From: Aeromonas tecta
GTDB lineage: Bacteria; Pseudomonadota; Gammaproteobacteria; Enterobacterales; Aeromonadaceae
Assembly: GCF_000820185.1 (NCBI RefSeq)
Contig: NZ_CDCA01000046.1
Coordinates: forward strand, 20,033 to 84,032
DNA length: 64,000 bases
Reading direction: 5' to 3'
The position numbers and the translations under genes are program-made. Below, one piece after another: positions 55,910 to 64,000 of this stretch (positions are counted from its first letter, which is position 1; every line of letters begins with the position of its first letter). A model generated the notes under the pieces. The model saw nothing but the letters and a program-made list of their open reading frames with translations. It was not told the origin of the DNA and did no database searches.

Positions 55910-57910
55910 TTACCTCACGGAAGACAACAGGGTGTCGAAGATGGTCTTGGCGGTGCTGACGATCTGGGCCGAGGCCGCATAGGACTGCTGGAAGCGGATG
56001 AGGTTGGCCGCCTCCTCCTCCAGGTTGACCCCGGAGACGCTCTCGTAGATGCCGGTGCTCTGGGTCAGCTTGGCTTCATTGGCCTGCAACAGGGTCTTGG
56101 CCTGGCTGGTCTTGTTGCCCACCCCGGTCACCAGCGCGCTGTAGGCGTCGTTGAAGGTCATCTTGTCGTTGCTGGTGGCGGCGTTGTTGTTCTTGCGCAC
56201 CAGCTCCTTGTTTTGCAGCTCCGCCAGGGCCAGGCCGTTGGCGTTGTCGGCAAAACCGTTCTTGTTGTAGCTCAGATTGAAGCTGTCCTTGGCCTCCACC
56301 TTGCCGGTGATGCTGAAGTCATACCCCGGCGTCGCCTTGGGATCGGCGTAGACCTTGGGGCCCCCCAGCGGGCTCTCGAGGGCGGCCATCAGGTTCTGGC
56401 CCTTGCTGGACGCCGGCGCCACCCCGATGAGGGTGGTGCCATCCGCGGCATACACCTCGTAGTTGCCGCTGTTGTCGATCTTGATGACTTGAGGGGCGGC
56501 GGGATCCAGGGTATTGGCACCAAAGCCCGACCCCGTACCGGTGTTATAGATACCGGTCATTTTTATCTCGCCAGAGCCTATATTTTGAGCATTTTTATCT
56601 GCTTTTACAGGAGAGGCTAGCGCAATATCTTCCGGTCGAGTGATAGCAGCGGCCAGGCCGGCGGCGGCATGCTTGGTCGGCTGCAACAATATCTTGTCGC
56701 CGGCGGCCGGGGCGCCGGACAAGTCGATCTCGATGCCATGCCCCGCCACCTCGAACTTGGCGGGCGGGGTGGCCCCCGTCATCAGGGAGGTACGCTTGCC
56801 GCTGCCGTCGATGGAGAACACCTCATAGCCGGTGGCGCTGCTGAACTTCACCTCGTAATCGAAGGTGGTGACCTCCTTGCCCTTGCCGGGCACGAAGTTC
56901 ACGCTGGCGGCGCCGCTGCCGGTGTTGCTGCTATAAGGCAGGCCCTTGCTGGCGGAGAGGGAGAAGAGATCGCTGCCCAGCTCGTTATCGAGATCCATCC
57001 CCAGCCGGTTTTGCTGGTTCATGGCATCGGCCATGGCGGCAGCCAGTTGTCCCAGCTCCCGCTTGGAGGGCTCCAGATCCCGGCGCGCGCTGAACAGGCC
57101 ACCGAGACCGCCACCGATATCCTTGTCATTGACGCTGGCCTTGTTGGAACCCAGAGTGAGCTGCAGGGTCGAGTCACGAGAGTCTGGATCCCCCGCCACC
57201 ATCTTGAACTGGGCCACGCCACCGTCCAGCACCAGGGAGTGGCCGGTGCTCATGTTGACCAGCATGCTGCCGTTGGGCTGGGTCACGGTACGAATGTCCA
57301 TCTTCTCGGAGAGCTGACGCACCGCCTCGTCGCGCTGATCGAATAGCATCAGGTTTTCTTCCGGCGATCCATTAGTGCGGACGATGGCCTGGTTCAGATC
57401 GTTGATGCTGCTCAGCAGGCTGTTGACCCTGTCGGTCTCGTCGCTGATGGTGGAGTTGATGGTGTCGGACTGCTTGTCGAGCTGGCTGGAGAGGGTCTGA
57501 TAGCGGTTCACCATGCCGTTGAGCTCGCTCAGGGTGGTCTTGCGCCCCCCGATCTCGGCCGGCGATTCGTTGGCGGTATGAAACGCCTTGAAGTAGGAGG
57601 TAATGGTGGTGCCCACGCTGTTGCTGGTGTCACCGAGCAGGCTATCGAGCTGGAACAGTTGATCGTAGCGGGTACCGGAGGCGTGATAGGCGGACGTATC
57701 GCGACGCATCTCCCCCTGGGCATAGTTGTTGATGACCCGCTGGGTCACCATGTCACCTGTCCCCAATCCGACGGAATTGGTATACACCAGGGTGCGTTCA
57801 CGTACATAGCCCTGGCTATTGACGTTGACGATGTTGTTACTGGTGGTCTGCAGCAGTCGCTGCTGGGCCATCACACCCGAGGTTCCGATTCCAAGCAGAT
57901 CGCTTGCCAT
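55910..57910 (-). CDS. flgK: Flagellar hook-associated protein FlgK (HAP1)
   Basis: The 666-residue protein starts ASDLLGIGTSGVMAQQRLLQTTSNNIVNVNSQGYVRE (rod/hook family N-terminal motif) and ends EEAANLIRFQQSYAASAQIVSTAKTIFDTLLSSVR. The central part is a long variable region typical of Vibrio/Aeromonas FlgK. It sits between hook and FlgL. It starts 3 bp after flgJ. Confidence 0.96.
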   Translation of the reverse strand: MASDLLGIGTSGVMAQQRLLQTTSNNIVNVNSQGYVRERTLVYTNSVGLGTGDMVTQRVINNYAQGEMRRDTSAYHASGTRYDQLFQLDSLLGDTSNSVGTTITSYFKAFHTANESPAEIGGRKTTLSELNGMVNRYQTLSSQLDKQSDTINSTISDETDRVNSLLSSINDLNQAIVRTNGSPEENLMLFDQRDEAVRQLSEKMDIRTVTQPNGSMLVNMSTGHSLVLDGGVAQFKMVAGDPDSRDSTLQLTLGSNKASVNDKDIGGGLGGLFSARRDLEPSKRELGQLAAAMADAMNQQNRLGMDLDNELGSDLFSLSASKGLPYSSNTGSGAASVNFVPGKGKEVTTFDYEVKFSSATGYEVFSIDGSGKRTSLMTGATPPAKFEVAGHGIEIDLSGAPAAGDKILLQPTKHAAAGLAAAITRPEDIALASPVKADKNAQNIGSGEIKMTGIYNTGTGSGFGANTLDPAAPQVIKIDNSGNYEVYAADGTTLIGVAPASSKGQNLMAALESPLGGPKVYADPKATPGYDFSITGKVEAKDSFNLSYNKNGFADNANGLALAELQNKELVRKNNNAATSNDKMTFNDAYSALVTGVGNKTSQAKTLLQANEAKLTQSTGIYESVSGVNLEEEAANLIRFQQSYAASAQIVSTAKTIFDTLLSSVR

Positions 57911-57913
57911 AAC

Positions 57914-59011
57914 TTACAGCTCCATCTCTGTGTTTCTGGTTGCAGTGTTGCCGGGCGAGGAGTAGCCGGCGATGGCATCACTGCGCAGTACCTGTTTCAG
58001 TTTCCTGGCGTACTGAGGGTCGGTGGCATAACCGGCCTGCTGCAACGCCTCGAAATAGCGGTCAGGGCTATCTGCCTTGGCCAGTGCCCCCTGGTAACGG
58101 GAACCGGAGGTCAGGAAATCGACATAATCGTTGAAGCTCTCTTCAAACGACTCATAGGAGCGAAACGCCGCCTTCTGGCGAGATGCCACCCCTTGCTCAT
58201 ATTCGAGGGTGCTGACCACCGCCTTGGGTCCTTCCCAGCGAGGATCGGCCTTGATGCCGAACAGGTTGTGGGTCATCTGCCCCTCCCCGTCTTTGATCAC
58301 CCGCTTGCCCCAGCCACTTTCCAGCGCGGCCTGCGCCACCAGCACCGCCGGGCTCAGCCCTAGCTTATCCGCCGCCTTCTTGGCCAGCGGCATCAGCCGG
58401 TTGACAAACTCCTCCGGGGTATCGAATACCTTGCCGGTCGTGTCCAACGCCTGAGTCTGGTCCTGCGAAGCGCGATTCATGGGTGGAATGGTGCGATGGG
58501 TTCTTCTCGGCATGGCCAAGACCGGTTCGGCCCCCTCCATCCCCTTCTCAGCAAAATCTTTGCCAACTTTTGAGGCTTCAATCAAATCGTTCGGGGCCGA
58601 GGTGGGAGCCTGATAGGGTTTATGCACCCGTTCGGTGCGCTGCGGCATCTTGAGCACCCGGCCATCGTTATGGGTGAAGCTCTTCTCCGGCGAGAACTGC
58701 TTGACCACCATCTCGGCGATGCCAAGGCCGCCCTTGCTCGACATGTCGGCGACCCGCTGCTCGTCGAGCATGCCCTCGTAGAACTGGGTGTAGCTGCTGT
58801 TCATGGGGTTGTCTTGGGTCAACACCGCATTGGCCTCACGCATCCCCTTGAACAGGGTCTGGGTGAAGATGGACTCGAACTGGCGGGAAGCCGCCATCAA
58901 GGCATCGGCTTTCCCCTCCTTGTTCAGGCTCATCCGGCGCAGTTTGTCCAGATTTTGAACATCCTGCACCATGCCAATATTGATACCGCTTTGGGTGTCG
59001 AACTCTGCCAT
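57914..59011 (-). CDS. flgJ: Flagellar rod cap and peptidoglycan hydrolase FlgJ
   Basis: The 365-residue protein has the N-terminal rod-capping domain (FESIFTQTLFKGMREANAVL ... YEGMLDEQRVADMSSKGGLGIAEMVVKQ). A linker follows, then a C-terminal GH73-type glucosaminidase with LVAQAALESGWGKRVI (catalytic Glu) and HNLFGIKA. It opens the peptidoglycan for rod growth. It is longer than E. coli FlgJ (313), mainly in the linker. Confidence 0.96.
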   Translation of the reverse strand: MAEFDTQSGINIGMVQDVQNLDKLRRMSLNKEGKADALMAASRQFESIFTQTLFKGMREANAVLTQDNPMNSSYTQFYEGMLDEQRVADMSSKGGLGIAEMVVKQFSPEKSFTHNDGRVLKMPQRTERVHKPYQAPTSAPNDLIEASKVGKDFAEKGMEGAEPVLAMPRRTHRTIPPMNRASQDQTQALDTTGKVFDTPEEFVNRLMPLAKKAADKLGLSPAVLVAQAALESGWGKRVIKDGEGQMTHNLFGIKADPRWEGPKAVVSTLEYEQGVASRQKAAFRSYESFEESFNDYVDFLTSGSRYQGALAKADSPDRYFEALQQAGYATDPQYARKLKQVLRSDAIAGYSSPGNTATRNTEMEL

Positions 59012-59066
59012 ACCTACCTCTTTGCCGCCCGTGGCAAGCCTTTGCCGCTTAACGCTTGCTAAACCG

Positions 59067-60164
59067 TTACAAAATGACCAACTGTCCCTGGATGGCGCCC
59101 GCCTGCTGCAGGGCCTCCAGGATCGCCATCAGATCGCCGGGGGCGACCCCGACCTGATTCACCGCCCGCACCAGATCGTCCAGGGTCGCGCCGGTATCGA
59201 GCTTGAACATCCGCCCCGGCTCCTGCTGCACGTTGATGGTGGAGTTATTGGTGACCGTCGTCTGGCCACCCGCCAGCGGATTGGGCTGGGACACCTGCTG
59301 GTTCTCGGCGATGGTGACCGTCAGGCCACCGTGGCTGATGGCGGCAGGTCGCAACTTGACCTGGCTGCCGATGACGATGGTGCCGGTGCGCGAGTTGACG
59401 ATGATCTTGGCGGACTCGCTGGCCGGATCGATTTCAATGTTCTCGATGGTGGCCAGATAGGCGACCCGCTGACCCGGGTCGCGCGGGGCAAACACCTTGA
59501 TCGAGGTGGCATCCAGCGCCTGGGCCATGTTCGGACCCACCAGATCGTTGATCGCATCGGCCAGTCGCCGGGCGGTAGTGAAGTCGGGTCGGTTCAGGTT
59601 GAAGGTGATGGTATCCCCTTGCGCGAAGGAGTTGGGCACCTCGCGCTCGACGGTGGCGCCATTGGCGATACGGCCCACGGTCGGGGTATTGACCACGACC
59701 TTGGAGCCATCTGCCCCCTCGGCACCGAGACCACCCACTACCAGGCTGCCCTGGGCAACCGCATAGACCCGGCCATCCAACCCCTTGAGGAAGGTTTGCA
59801 GCAGGGTGCCGCCGCGCAGGCTCTTGGCCTCGCCGATGGCGGAGACGGTCACATCAATGGTCTGGCCCGGCTTGGAGAAGGGTGGCAGATCGGCGTGAAT
59901 GGCGACCGGTGCCACATCCTTGATCTTGGGCTTGATGTTATCGGGCACCTTGATGCCGAAGTTGTTGAGCATGGTCCTGAAGGTCTGCTCGGTGAAGGCG
60001 TTGTTCTTCTCCCCGGTGCCGGGCAGCCCCACCACCAGGCCGTAGCCGATCAACTGGTTGTTACGCACCCCTTCCACCGAGCTGAGATCCTTGATGCGGG
60101 AGGCGTGCGCCAATCCGAGCGGCAAGCAGCAGCACAGCAGTGCGAGCAGACGAAGTCGATTCAT
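59067..60164 (-). CDS. flgI: Flagellar P-ring protein FlgI
   Basis: The 365-residue protein from ATG 60164 (GGAG upstream) equals the E. coli length. It has a signal peptide ([18 protein letters not shown]), the conserved start of the mature protein ([31 protein letters not shown]) and the ending [38 protein letters not shown]. It forms the periplasmic P-ring around the rod. The longer open frame to 60401 lies inside flgH and is not used. Confidence 0.97.
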   Translation of the reverse strand: MNRLRLLALLCCCLPLGLAHASRIKDLSSVEGVRNNQLIGYGLVVGLPGTGEKNNAFTEQTFRTMLNNFGIKVPDNIKPKIKDVAPVAIHADLPPFSKPGQTIDVTVSAIGEAKSLRGGTLLQTFLKGLDGRVYAVAQGSLVVGGLGAEGADGSKVVVNTPTVGRIANGATVEREVPNSFAQGDTITFNLNRPDFTTARRLADAINDLVGPNMAQALDATSIKVFAPRDPGQRVAYLATIENIEIDPASESAKIIVNSRTGTIVIGSQVKLRPAAISHGGLTVTIAENQQVSQPNPLAGGQTTVTNNSTINVQQEPGRMFKLDTGATLDDLVRAVNQVGVAPGDLMAILEALQQAGAIQGQLVIL

Positions 60165-60199
60165 GAGAGCTCCTAAAGTGACCACCAGGGCCCTGAGTA

Positions 60200-60871
60200 C
60201 TAAATGGGCCACCAGGGACCATTGAAAAAGCTGGTAAGCCACCCTTGTTCCTGGCTGTTGGCCAGATCTCCGGTACCGCCGTAATGGATGCGCGCATTGG
60301 CGACCCGCTGGGATGACACGCTGTTTTCCGAGGTCACATCTTCGGGGCGTACCATGCCGGTGATACGGATGTACTCGTTGCCATTGTTGAGCATGATCCA
60401 CTTCTCGCCGCGCACCAGCAGATTGCCGTTTGGCAATACCTTGACCACGCTGACCGAGATGTTGCCCTGCAGGCTGTTGCTCTGATCCGCCTTGGCCTGC
60501 CCCTTGAAGGCACTGGTCTGGCCGATGGAGGCGGAGAGATCATAAGGGCTCGCCGTCACCGGCACCCCGCCCAGGGTGACGGGCTCCAGCTCCAGCTTGT
60601 TGTCCTTGCCGCTCTGGGTGTTGGCCTTCTTCGACGCCGAGGTCGATTCGGCCAGCTGGATGGTGATGATGTCGCCCACCCGGTGTGCCTTGATGTCCGA
60701 GTAGATGCCATTGACCTGCTCGGGCTGGAAGATGGCGCCGGTCGGCCGCACCGACACCGGATCGGTCTCGCCGTAGACGGGCGCAAACTCGGGATCGTCG
60801 GGCTTGGCGGTATTGGGGGTGCTGGCACAGCCTGCCAGCGTCAGCAGGCTCAGCATCCATAGGGCTTTCAT
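60200..60871 (-). CDS. flgH: Flagellar L-ring lipoprotein FlgH
   Basis: The 223-residue protein from ATG 60871 (GGAGG upstream; ATG 60874 also possible) has a lipoprotein signal, LSLLTLAGC, lipidated at Cys15. Family motifs are [63 protein letters not shown] and [21 protein letters not shown]. It makes the outer-membrane L-ring. Confidence 0.97.
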   Translation of the reverse strand: MKALWMLSLLTLAGCASTPNTAKPDDPEFAPVYGETDPVSVRPTGAIFQPEQVNGIYSDIKAHRVGDIITIQLAESTSASKKANTQSGKDNKLELEPVTLGGVPVTASPYDLSASIGQTSAFKGQAKADQSNSLQGNISVSVVKVLPNGNLLVRGEKWIMLNNGNEYIRITGMVRPEDVTSENSVSSQRVANARIHYGGTGDLANSQEQGWLTSFFNGPWWPI

Positions 60872-60896
60872 CATGGGCCTCCGCATAGGTGCCTGA

Positions 60897-61685
60897 TTAG
60901 GTACGTTGGGTCAGGAAGGACATCATGGAGTCCACGGCCGAGATGACCTTGGAGTTCATCTCGTACACTCGCTGGGCCTGAATGAGGTTCACCAGCTCTT
61001 CGGTCACGTTGACGTTGGAGGTCTCCAGCATGCCCTGCTTGACGACCCCCAGCCCATCCGCCCCGGCCGTGCCCTGAATGGGCGCACCGCTCGACTGGGT
61101 CTCGAGGAACAAGTTCTCCCCCATGGGTTGCAGGCCGGTCGGGTTGACGAAGTCGGTGGTGTTGATCTGGCCCACCACCTGGGACTGCCCATCCCCCTTG
61201 AGCTGCACCGACACCTGACCATCCTCACCCACGGTCACGCTCTGGGCATTCTCGGGGATCTGGATCTCCGGTTGCAGCGGGTAGCCGTTGCCCGGCGTCA
61301 CTATGGTGCCTTCATCGTTGAGGGTGAACTGGCCGTTGCGGGTATAGGCGGCGCTGCCGTCCGGCAGCTGGATTTCGAAGTAACCGCGCCCGCTTATCAT
61401 CAAGTCCAGGGAGTTATCCGTGGTTTGCACGTTGCCCTGGCTGTGGTTCTTCTGGGTGGCGACCACCTTGGCCCCCGCCCCCAGCATCAGACCGGAGGGC
61501 AACTCGGTATCGGCCGAAGAGCGGCCACCAGGCTGGTTGATGTTCTGATAGAGCAAGTCCTCGAAGATGGCACGGGCCTTCTTGTAGCCGACGGTGCTGG
61601 CGTTGGCGAGGTTGTTCGAGGTGACAGAGATGTTGGTCTGCTGGGCATCGAGGCCGGTCTTGCTGATCCAGAGTGCAGGGTTCAT
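60897..61685 (-). CDS. flgG: Distal rod protein FlgG
   Basis: The 262-residue protein (E. coli 260) begins MNPALWISKTGLDAQQTNISVTSNNLANASTVGYKKARAIFEDLLYQ and ends VNVTEELVNLIQAQRVYEMNSKVISAVDSMM, the paired FlgG signatures. It forms the distal rod. AAGGAG lies before the ATG. Confidence 0.98.
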   Translation of the reverse strand: MNPALWISKTGLDAQQTNISVTSNNLANASTVGYKKARAIFEDLLYQNINQPGGRSSADTELPSGLMLGAGAKVVATQKNHSQGNVQTTDNSLDLMISGRGYFEIQLPDGSAAYTRNGQFTLNDEGTIVTPGNGYPLQPEIQIPENAQSVTVGEDGQVSVQLKGDGQSQVVGQINTTDFVNPTGLQPMGENLFLETQSSGAPIQGTAGADGLGVVKQGMLETSNVNVTEELVNLIQAQRVYEMNSKVISAVDSMMSFLTQRT

Positions 61686-61699
61686 TTAATGCTCCTTGA

Positions 61700-62446
61700 T
61701 TAGCTGATACGCAGCAGCTGGGTTTGGGCCTCGTCATTTTCCTCGGCCGTTTTCATGATCTTGACCTGAGTTTCAAACTGACGTTGCAAGCGAATGAGGT
61801 TGGTCATCTCGTCGACCACGTTGACGTTGCTGCCTTCGAGCGAACCCGCCAGCAGGCCGACATTGGCGGAGGCGGCTTCATTCTGGCCATCTTTGCGTCG
61901 AAACAAGCCATCCTGCCCCTTCGCCACCGCATCCGCCGGCGGATTGACCAGCTTGATGCGCTGGTAATCCTCTGCCAGGTTGGGGGCGGCCCCTTCCGGA
62001 CGGCCGCTGATGGTGCCATCTCTGTTGATCTCGATCTTCTCCATGGGCAGCGGCAGCACTATGGGCTGACCGCCGTCATCCACCACGTTGAGGCCGGTCG
62101 AGGTCTGCAGGTTGCCCGCCGCATTGAGCTGCAAATTGCCCATGCGGGTGTAGGCCTCTTTCCCATTGGGATCCTGCACCGCAATCCAGCCCTGGCCGTC
62201 GACGGCGACGTCAAGATCCCGCCCCGTGGTCATCAGCATGCCGTGCTGCAGGTTCTGGCCCGGACTCTCGGTCATGGCGAACACCCGCGTGGGCAGCCCT
62301 TCGCCAAACGCCTGCATGCTGCGCGCCTGCTCGAAGTCAGACTTGAAGCCGATGGTGTTGGCGTTGGCCAGGTTGTTGCCACGCACAGCCAGGCTGTTCA
62401 TGTTTTCCTTGGCCCCGGACATGGCGATATAAAGCAGGTGATCCAT
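61700..62446 (-). CDS. flgF: Proximal rod protein FlgF
   Basis: The 248-residue protein from ATG 62446 (AGGAT upstream) begins MDHLLYIAMSGAKENMNSLAVRGNNLANANTIGFKSDFEQARSM and ends NVVDEMTNLIRLQRQFETQVKIMKTAEENDEAQTQLLRIS. A sigma-54 promoter lies 39 bp upstream, so it heads a separate unit from flgE. The longer frame to 62506 covers that promoter and is rejected. Confidence 0.97.
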   Translation of the reverse strand: MDHLLYIAMSGAKENMNSLAVRGNNLANANTIGFKSDFEQARSMQAFGEGLPTRVFAMTESPGQNLQHGMLMTTGRDLDVAVDGQGWIAVQDPNGKEAYTRMGNLQLNAAGNLQTSTGLNVVDDGGQPIVLPLPMEKIEINRDGTISGRPEGAAPNLAEDYQRIKLVNPPADAVAKGQDGLFRRKDGQNEAASANVGLLAGSLEGSNVNVVDEMTNLIRLQRQFETQVKIMKTAEENDEAQTQLLRIS

Positions 62447-62484
62447 GGGATCCTCCGTCAAACAGATGACTCTGAACGGACAAC

Positions 62485-62500
62485 TGCAAGTTGGATGCCA
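62485..62500 (-). promoter_or_regulatory. Sigma-54 promoter of flgF-flgL
   Basis: TGGCATCCAACTTGCA on the minus strand matches TGGCAC-N5-TTGCA with one mismatch and perfect GG/GC spacing. Transcription would start near 62474, 28 bp before flgF. FlrC is the expected activator. Confidence 0.88.
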
Positions 62501-62550
62501 AGACAAATAAGGGTGCTGTACAGAGAGGAGAAAATACGTGGAGCAGGTGT

Positions 62551-62573
62551 AAAAAAGGGCGCCTAAGCGCCCT
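62551..62573 (-). terminator. Intrinsic terminator between flgE and flgF
   Basis: On the minus strand AGGGCGC, loop TTAG, GCGCCCT followed by six T. It lies 18 bp after the flgE stop, so most upstream transcripts should end after the hook gene. Confidence 0.9.
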
Positions 62574-62591
62574 AATCGTCAGCGGTGTACC

Positions 62592-63950
62592 TTAGCGGAT
62601 CTGCAATATGCTCTGCTGCAGCGAGGTGTTGACCTCCAGCGAACGGGAGTTGGCCTGGAAGTTACGCTGGGCGGTGATGAGGTCCACCAGCTCGGTGGTC
62701 AAGTCCACGTTGGACTGCTCCAGCGCCGACGACTTGATGGAGCCGAAGGTGCCGGAGTTCGGGGTGCCCGGCAAGGCATCGCCGGAGAGCAGGGACTGAC
62801 GCCAGGAGGTGTCGCCCACCTGGGTCAGTCCCTGGGAGTTGGCAAATTTGGCCATAGCGACCATGGCGACCTTGACGGTGGTTGCATTGCTGTAAGTGGC
62901 GGAGACGATGCCGTCCGCCCCGATCTCGACCTTGGTCAGGCGGCCGACGGTGGAGCCGTCCTGAGTCAACTTGTTGACTTCAAAAGGCGACGAGTACTGG
63001 GTCACAGTGCCGAGCTTCATCTCGATCGCCTGGGTGCCGTCGGCACCATTGGTGATGATACCAGCGCCCGGTGTTCCCAATGCTTCTGTCTTGATGACCG
63101 CCGGTGTAGTCGGGCTCACCATCTTGCCGGAGGTATCGAAGGTCACGCGGGCGCTCAAGGGTGCTTGGCTGACGCCGGTGGCCATGGTGGTGGCGGTACC
63201 GCCTGCGATGTCGATGGGCTTGTCACCCTGATACAGATACATGCGCCAGGCGGTCGGCACGACCGGCTTGGTCACATCCGCCGGATCAGCTTCTTTCACG
63301 AAGTACTGAGTGATGGTGTGCGGCTCCCCCAGGGAATCGTACACAACCACCGAAGTGGAGGAGGAGTAGGTGTCCGAATCCTTGGGATCGAACTTAGAGG
63401 CGTCAGCGGCACCGTTGCCCGCTGCCAGCGGTAACGCCTTGGAGGGCAGGTTGAAACCAGCATCGATCTGGGATGTCATGACGGGCTCACCGGCCCTGTC
63501 CGGGATCTGAATGGGCTTGGTCGCGTTGATGCTGACCGCCTTGGGGGTGCCGTCGGCGTTGGTCTCGTAGCCCTGCAGGTAACCGCCGGAATTGCTGACC
63601 ATATAGCTGTTTTCGTTGAGCTTGAAGGCACCGGAGCGGGTATAGGTGCGGTCCAGGCTGGTCATGTTATCGGAGGTGACGAAGAAGCCGTTGCCCTGAA
63701 TGGCGAGATCCAGCGCGTTGTTGGTGAATTGCAGCGCTCCTTGGTGGAACTGCTGTGCCACCGCCCCCGTTGCGACCCCGTTGCCGACCTGGGTCTTGGC
63801 ATTGACGAAGATGGAGTTGGCGTAGACATCGGCAAACTCGGCGCGGGACTCCTTGAAGCCGGTGGTATTGACGTTGGCAATGTTGTTCGCGGTGACGTTC
63901 AGGTCTTTTTGAGCCGCATTGATGCCGCTGAGGGCATTGTTAAATGACAT
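62592..63950 (-). CDS. flgE: Flagellar hook protein FlgE
   Basis: The 452-residue protein begins SFNNALSGINAAQKDLNVTANNIANVNTTGFKESRAEFADVYANS and ends SALEQSNVDLTTELVDLITAQRNFQANSRSLEVNTSLQQSILQIR, the axial-family D0 helices. The middle carries the hook surface domains. GGAG precedes the ATG. The genes flgB, flgC and flgD are expected beyond the window edge. Confidence 0.97.
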   Translation of the reverse strand: MSFNNALSGINAAQKDLNVTANNIANVNTTGFKESRAEFADVYANSIFVNAKTQVGNGVATGAVAQQFHQGALQFTNNALDLAIQGNGFFVTSDNMTSLDRTYTRSGAFKLNENSYMVSNSGGYLQGYETNADGTPKAVSINATKPIQIPDRAGEPVMTSQIDAGFNLPSKALPLAAGNGAADASKFDPKDSDTYSSSTSVVVYDSLGEPHTITQYFVKEADPADVTKPVVPTAWRMYLYQGDKPIDIAGGTATTMATGVSQAPLSARVTFDTSGKMVSPTTPAVIKTEALGTPGAGIITNGADGTQAIEMKLGTVTQYSSPFEVNKLTQDGSTVGRLTKVEIGADGIVSATYSNATTVKVAMVAMAKFANSQGLTQVGDTSWRQSLLSGDALPGTPNSGTFGSIKSSALEQSNVDLTTELVDLITAQRNFQANSRSLEVNTSLQQSILQIR

Positions 63951-63979
63951 GTCTTTCTCCTTAGATCACTACGTTATAT

Positions 63980-64000
63980 GGTCGGGGTCGGGGTCGGGGT
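63980..64000. repeat. GTCGGG tandem repeat upstream of flgE (cut by window end)
   Basis: At least 3.3 copies of GTCGGG run to the window edge, 30 bp before the flgE start codon (on the other strand CCCGAC repeats). The true length is unknown. The G-runs could also form a quadruplex. Confidence 0.75.

Noticed and set aside
54947..56620. 557-codon plus-strand frame opposite flgL and flgK
   Set aside because: It crosses two well-defined genes on the other strand and shows no domain.

Overview
The window looks like a chromosomal segment of an Aeromonas-type gammaproteobacterium carrying most of an integrated P2/HP1-type prophage. The genus call is an inference. It rests on a high-GC backbone, a single polar-flagellar system controlled by flrA-flrB-flrC, the purMN/upp/hda neighbourhood, aceBA, a Vibrio/Aeromonas-style pst locus with unusually long PstC and PstA, and a prophage laid out like HP1, K139 and the Aeromonas phage phiO18P. 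No database search was possible, so family names rest on recognisable sequence motifs and gene order.

Positions 1-25640 are prophage; its left end and integrase lie outside the window. On the left are the tail of an unknown gene, an Ogr/Delta-type late-gene activator (213-467) with a LexA-type box upstream, and then an AT-rich cargo block. The cargo block holds a secreted protein (973-2187), a CesT-like type III secretion chaperone (2377-2850) and a putative type III effector (2862-4313). The phage structural genes follow in P2 order: Q and P leftward; O, N, M, L, R, S, sheath, tube, a small C4 zinc-finger gene, lysis genes (lambda-type holin, lambda-R-type endolysin, Rz/Rz1), a tail chaperone with a probable -1 frameshift, tape measure, baseplate, fibre and fibre-assembly genes, and a spike rightward. 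A 48-bp two-armed palindrome sits between the divergent P and O genes and is the obvious candidate late control region.

Positions 25641-26646 hold no convincing gene. They contain a 42-bp near-perfect palindrome, two intrinsic terminators, a possible small-RNA unit and imperfect direct repeats; attR, and possibly cos, should be here. Host genes follow. The pstC-pstA-pstB-phoU operon (leftward) has a textbook Pho box, and two degenerate copies of the phoU start precede phoU. Then come tadA, tRNA-Pro(GGG), the glyoxylate-shunt pair aceB-aceA, hda, a DUF2066 gene, upp, divergent purM-purN, and a NIF3-family gene.

The right third is about motility and phosphate/magnesium physiology. It holds flrC, flrB and flrA (flagellar sigma-54 cascade), a DUF2726 gene, a GcvR-like ACT-domain gene, ppk-ppx (polyphosphate), mgtE preceded by an M-box magnesium riboswitch, and flgE-flgF-flgG-flgH-flgI-flgJ-flgK-flgL (leftward). 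The flg block is interrupted after flgE by an intrinsic terminator followed by a canonical sigma-54 promoter, so flgF-flgL appear to form a separate FlrC-type transcription unit. The window ends inside a GTCGGG tandem repeat just upstream of flgE.
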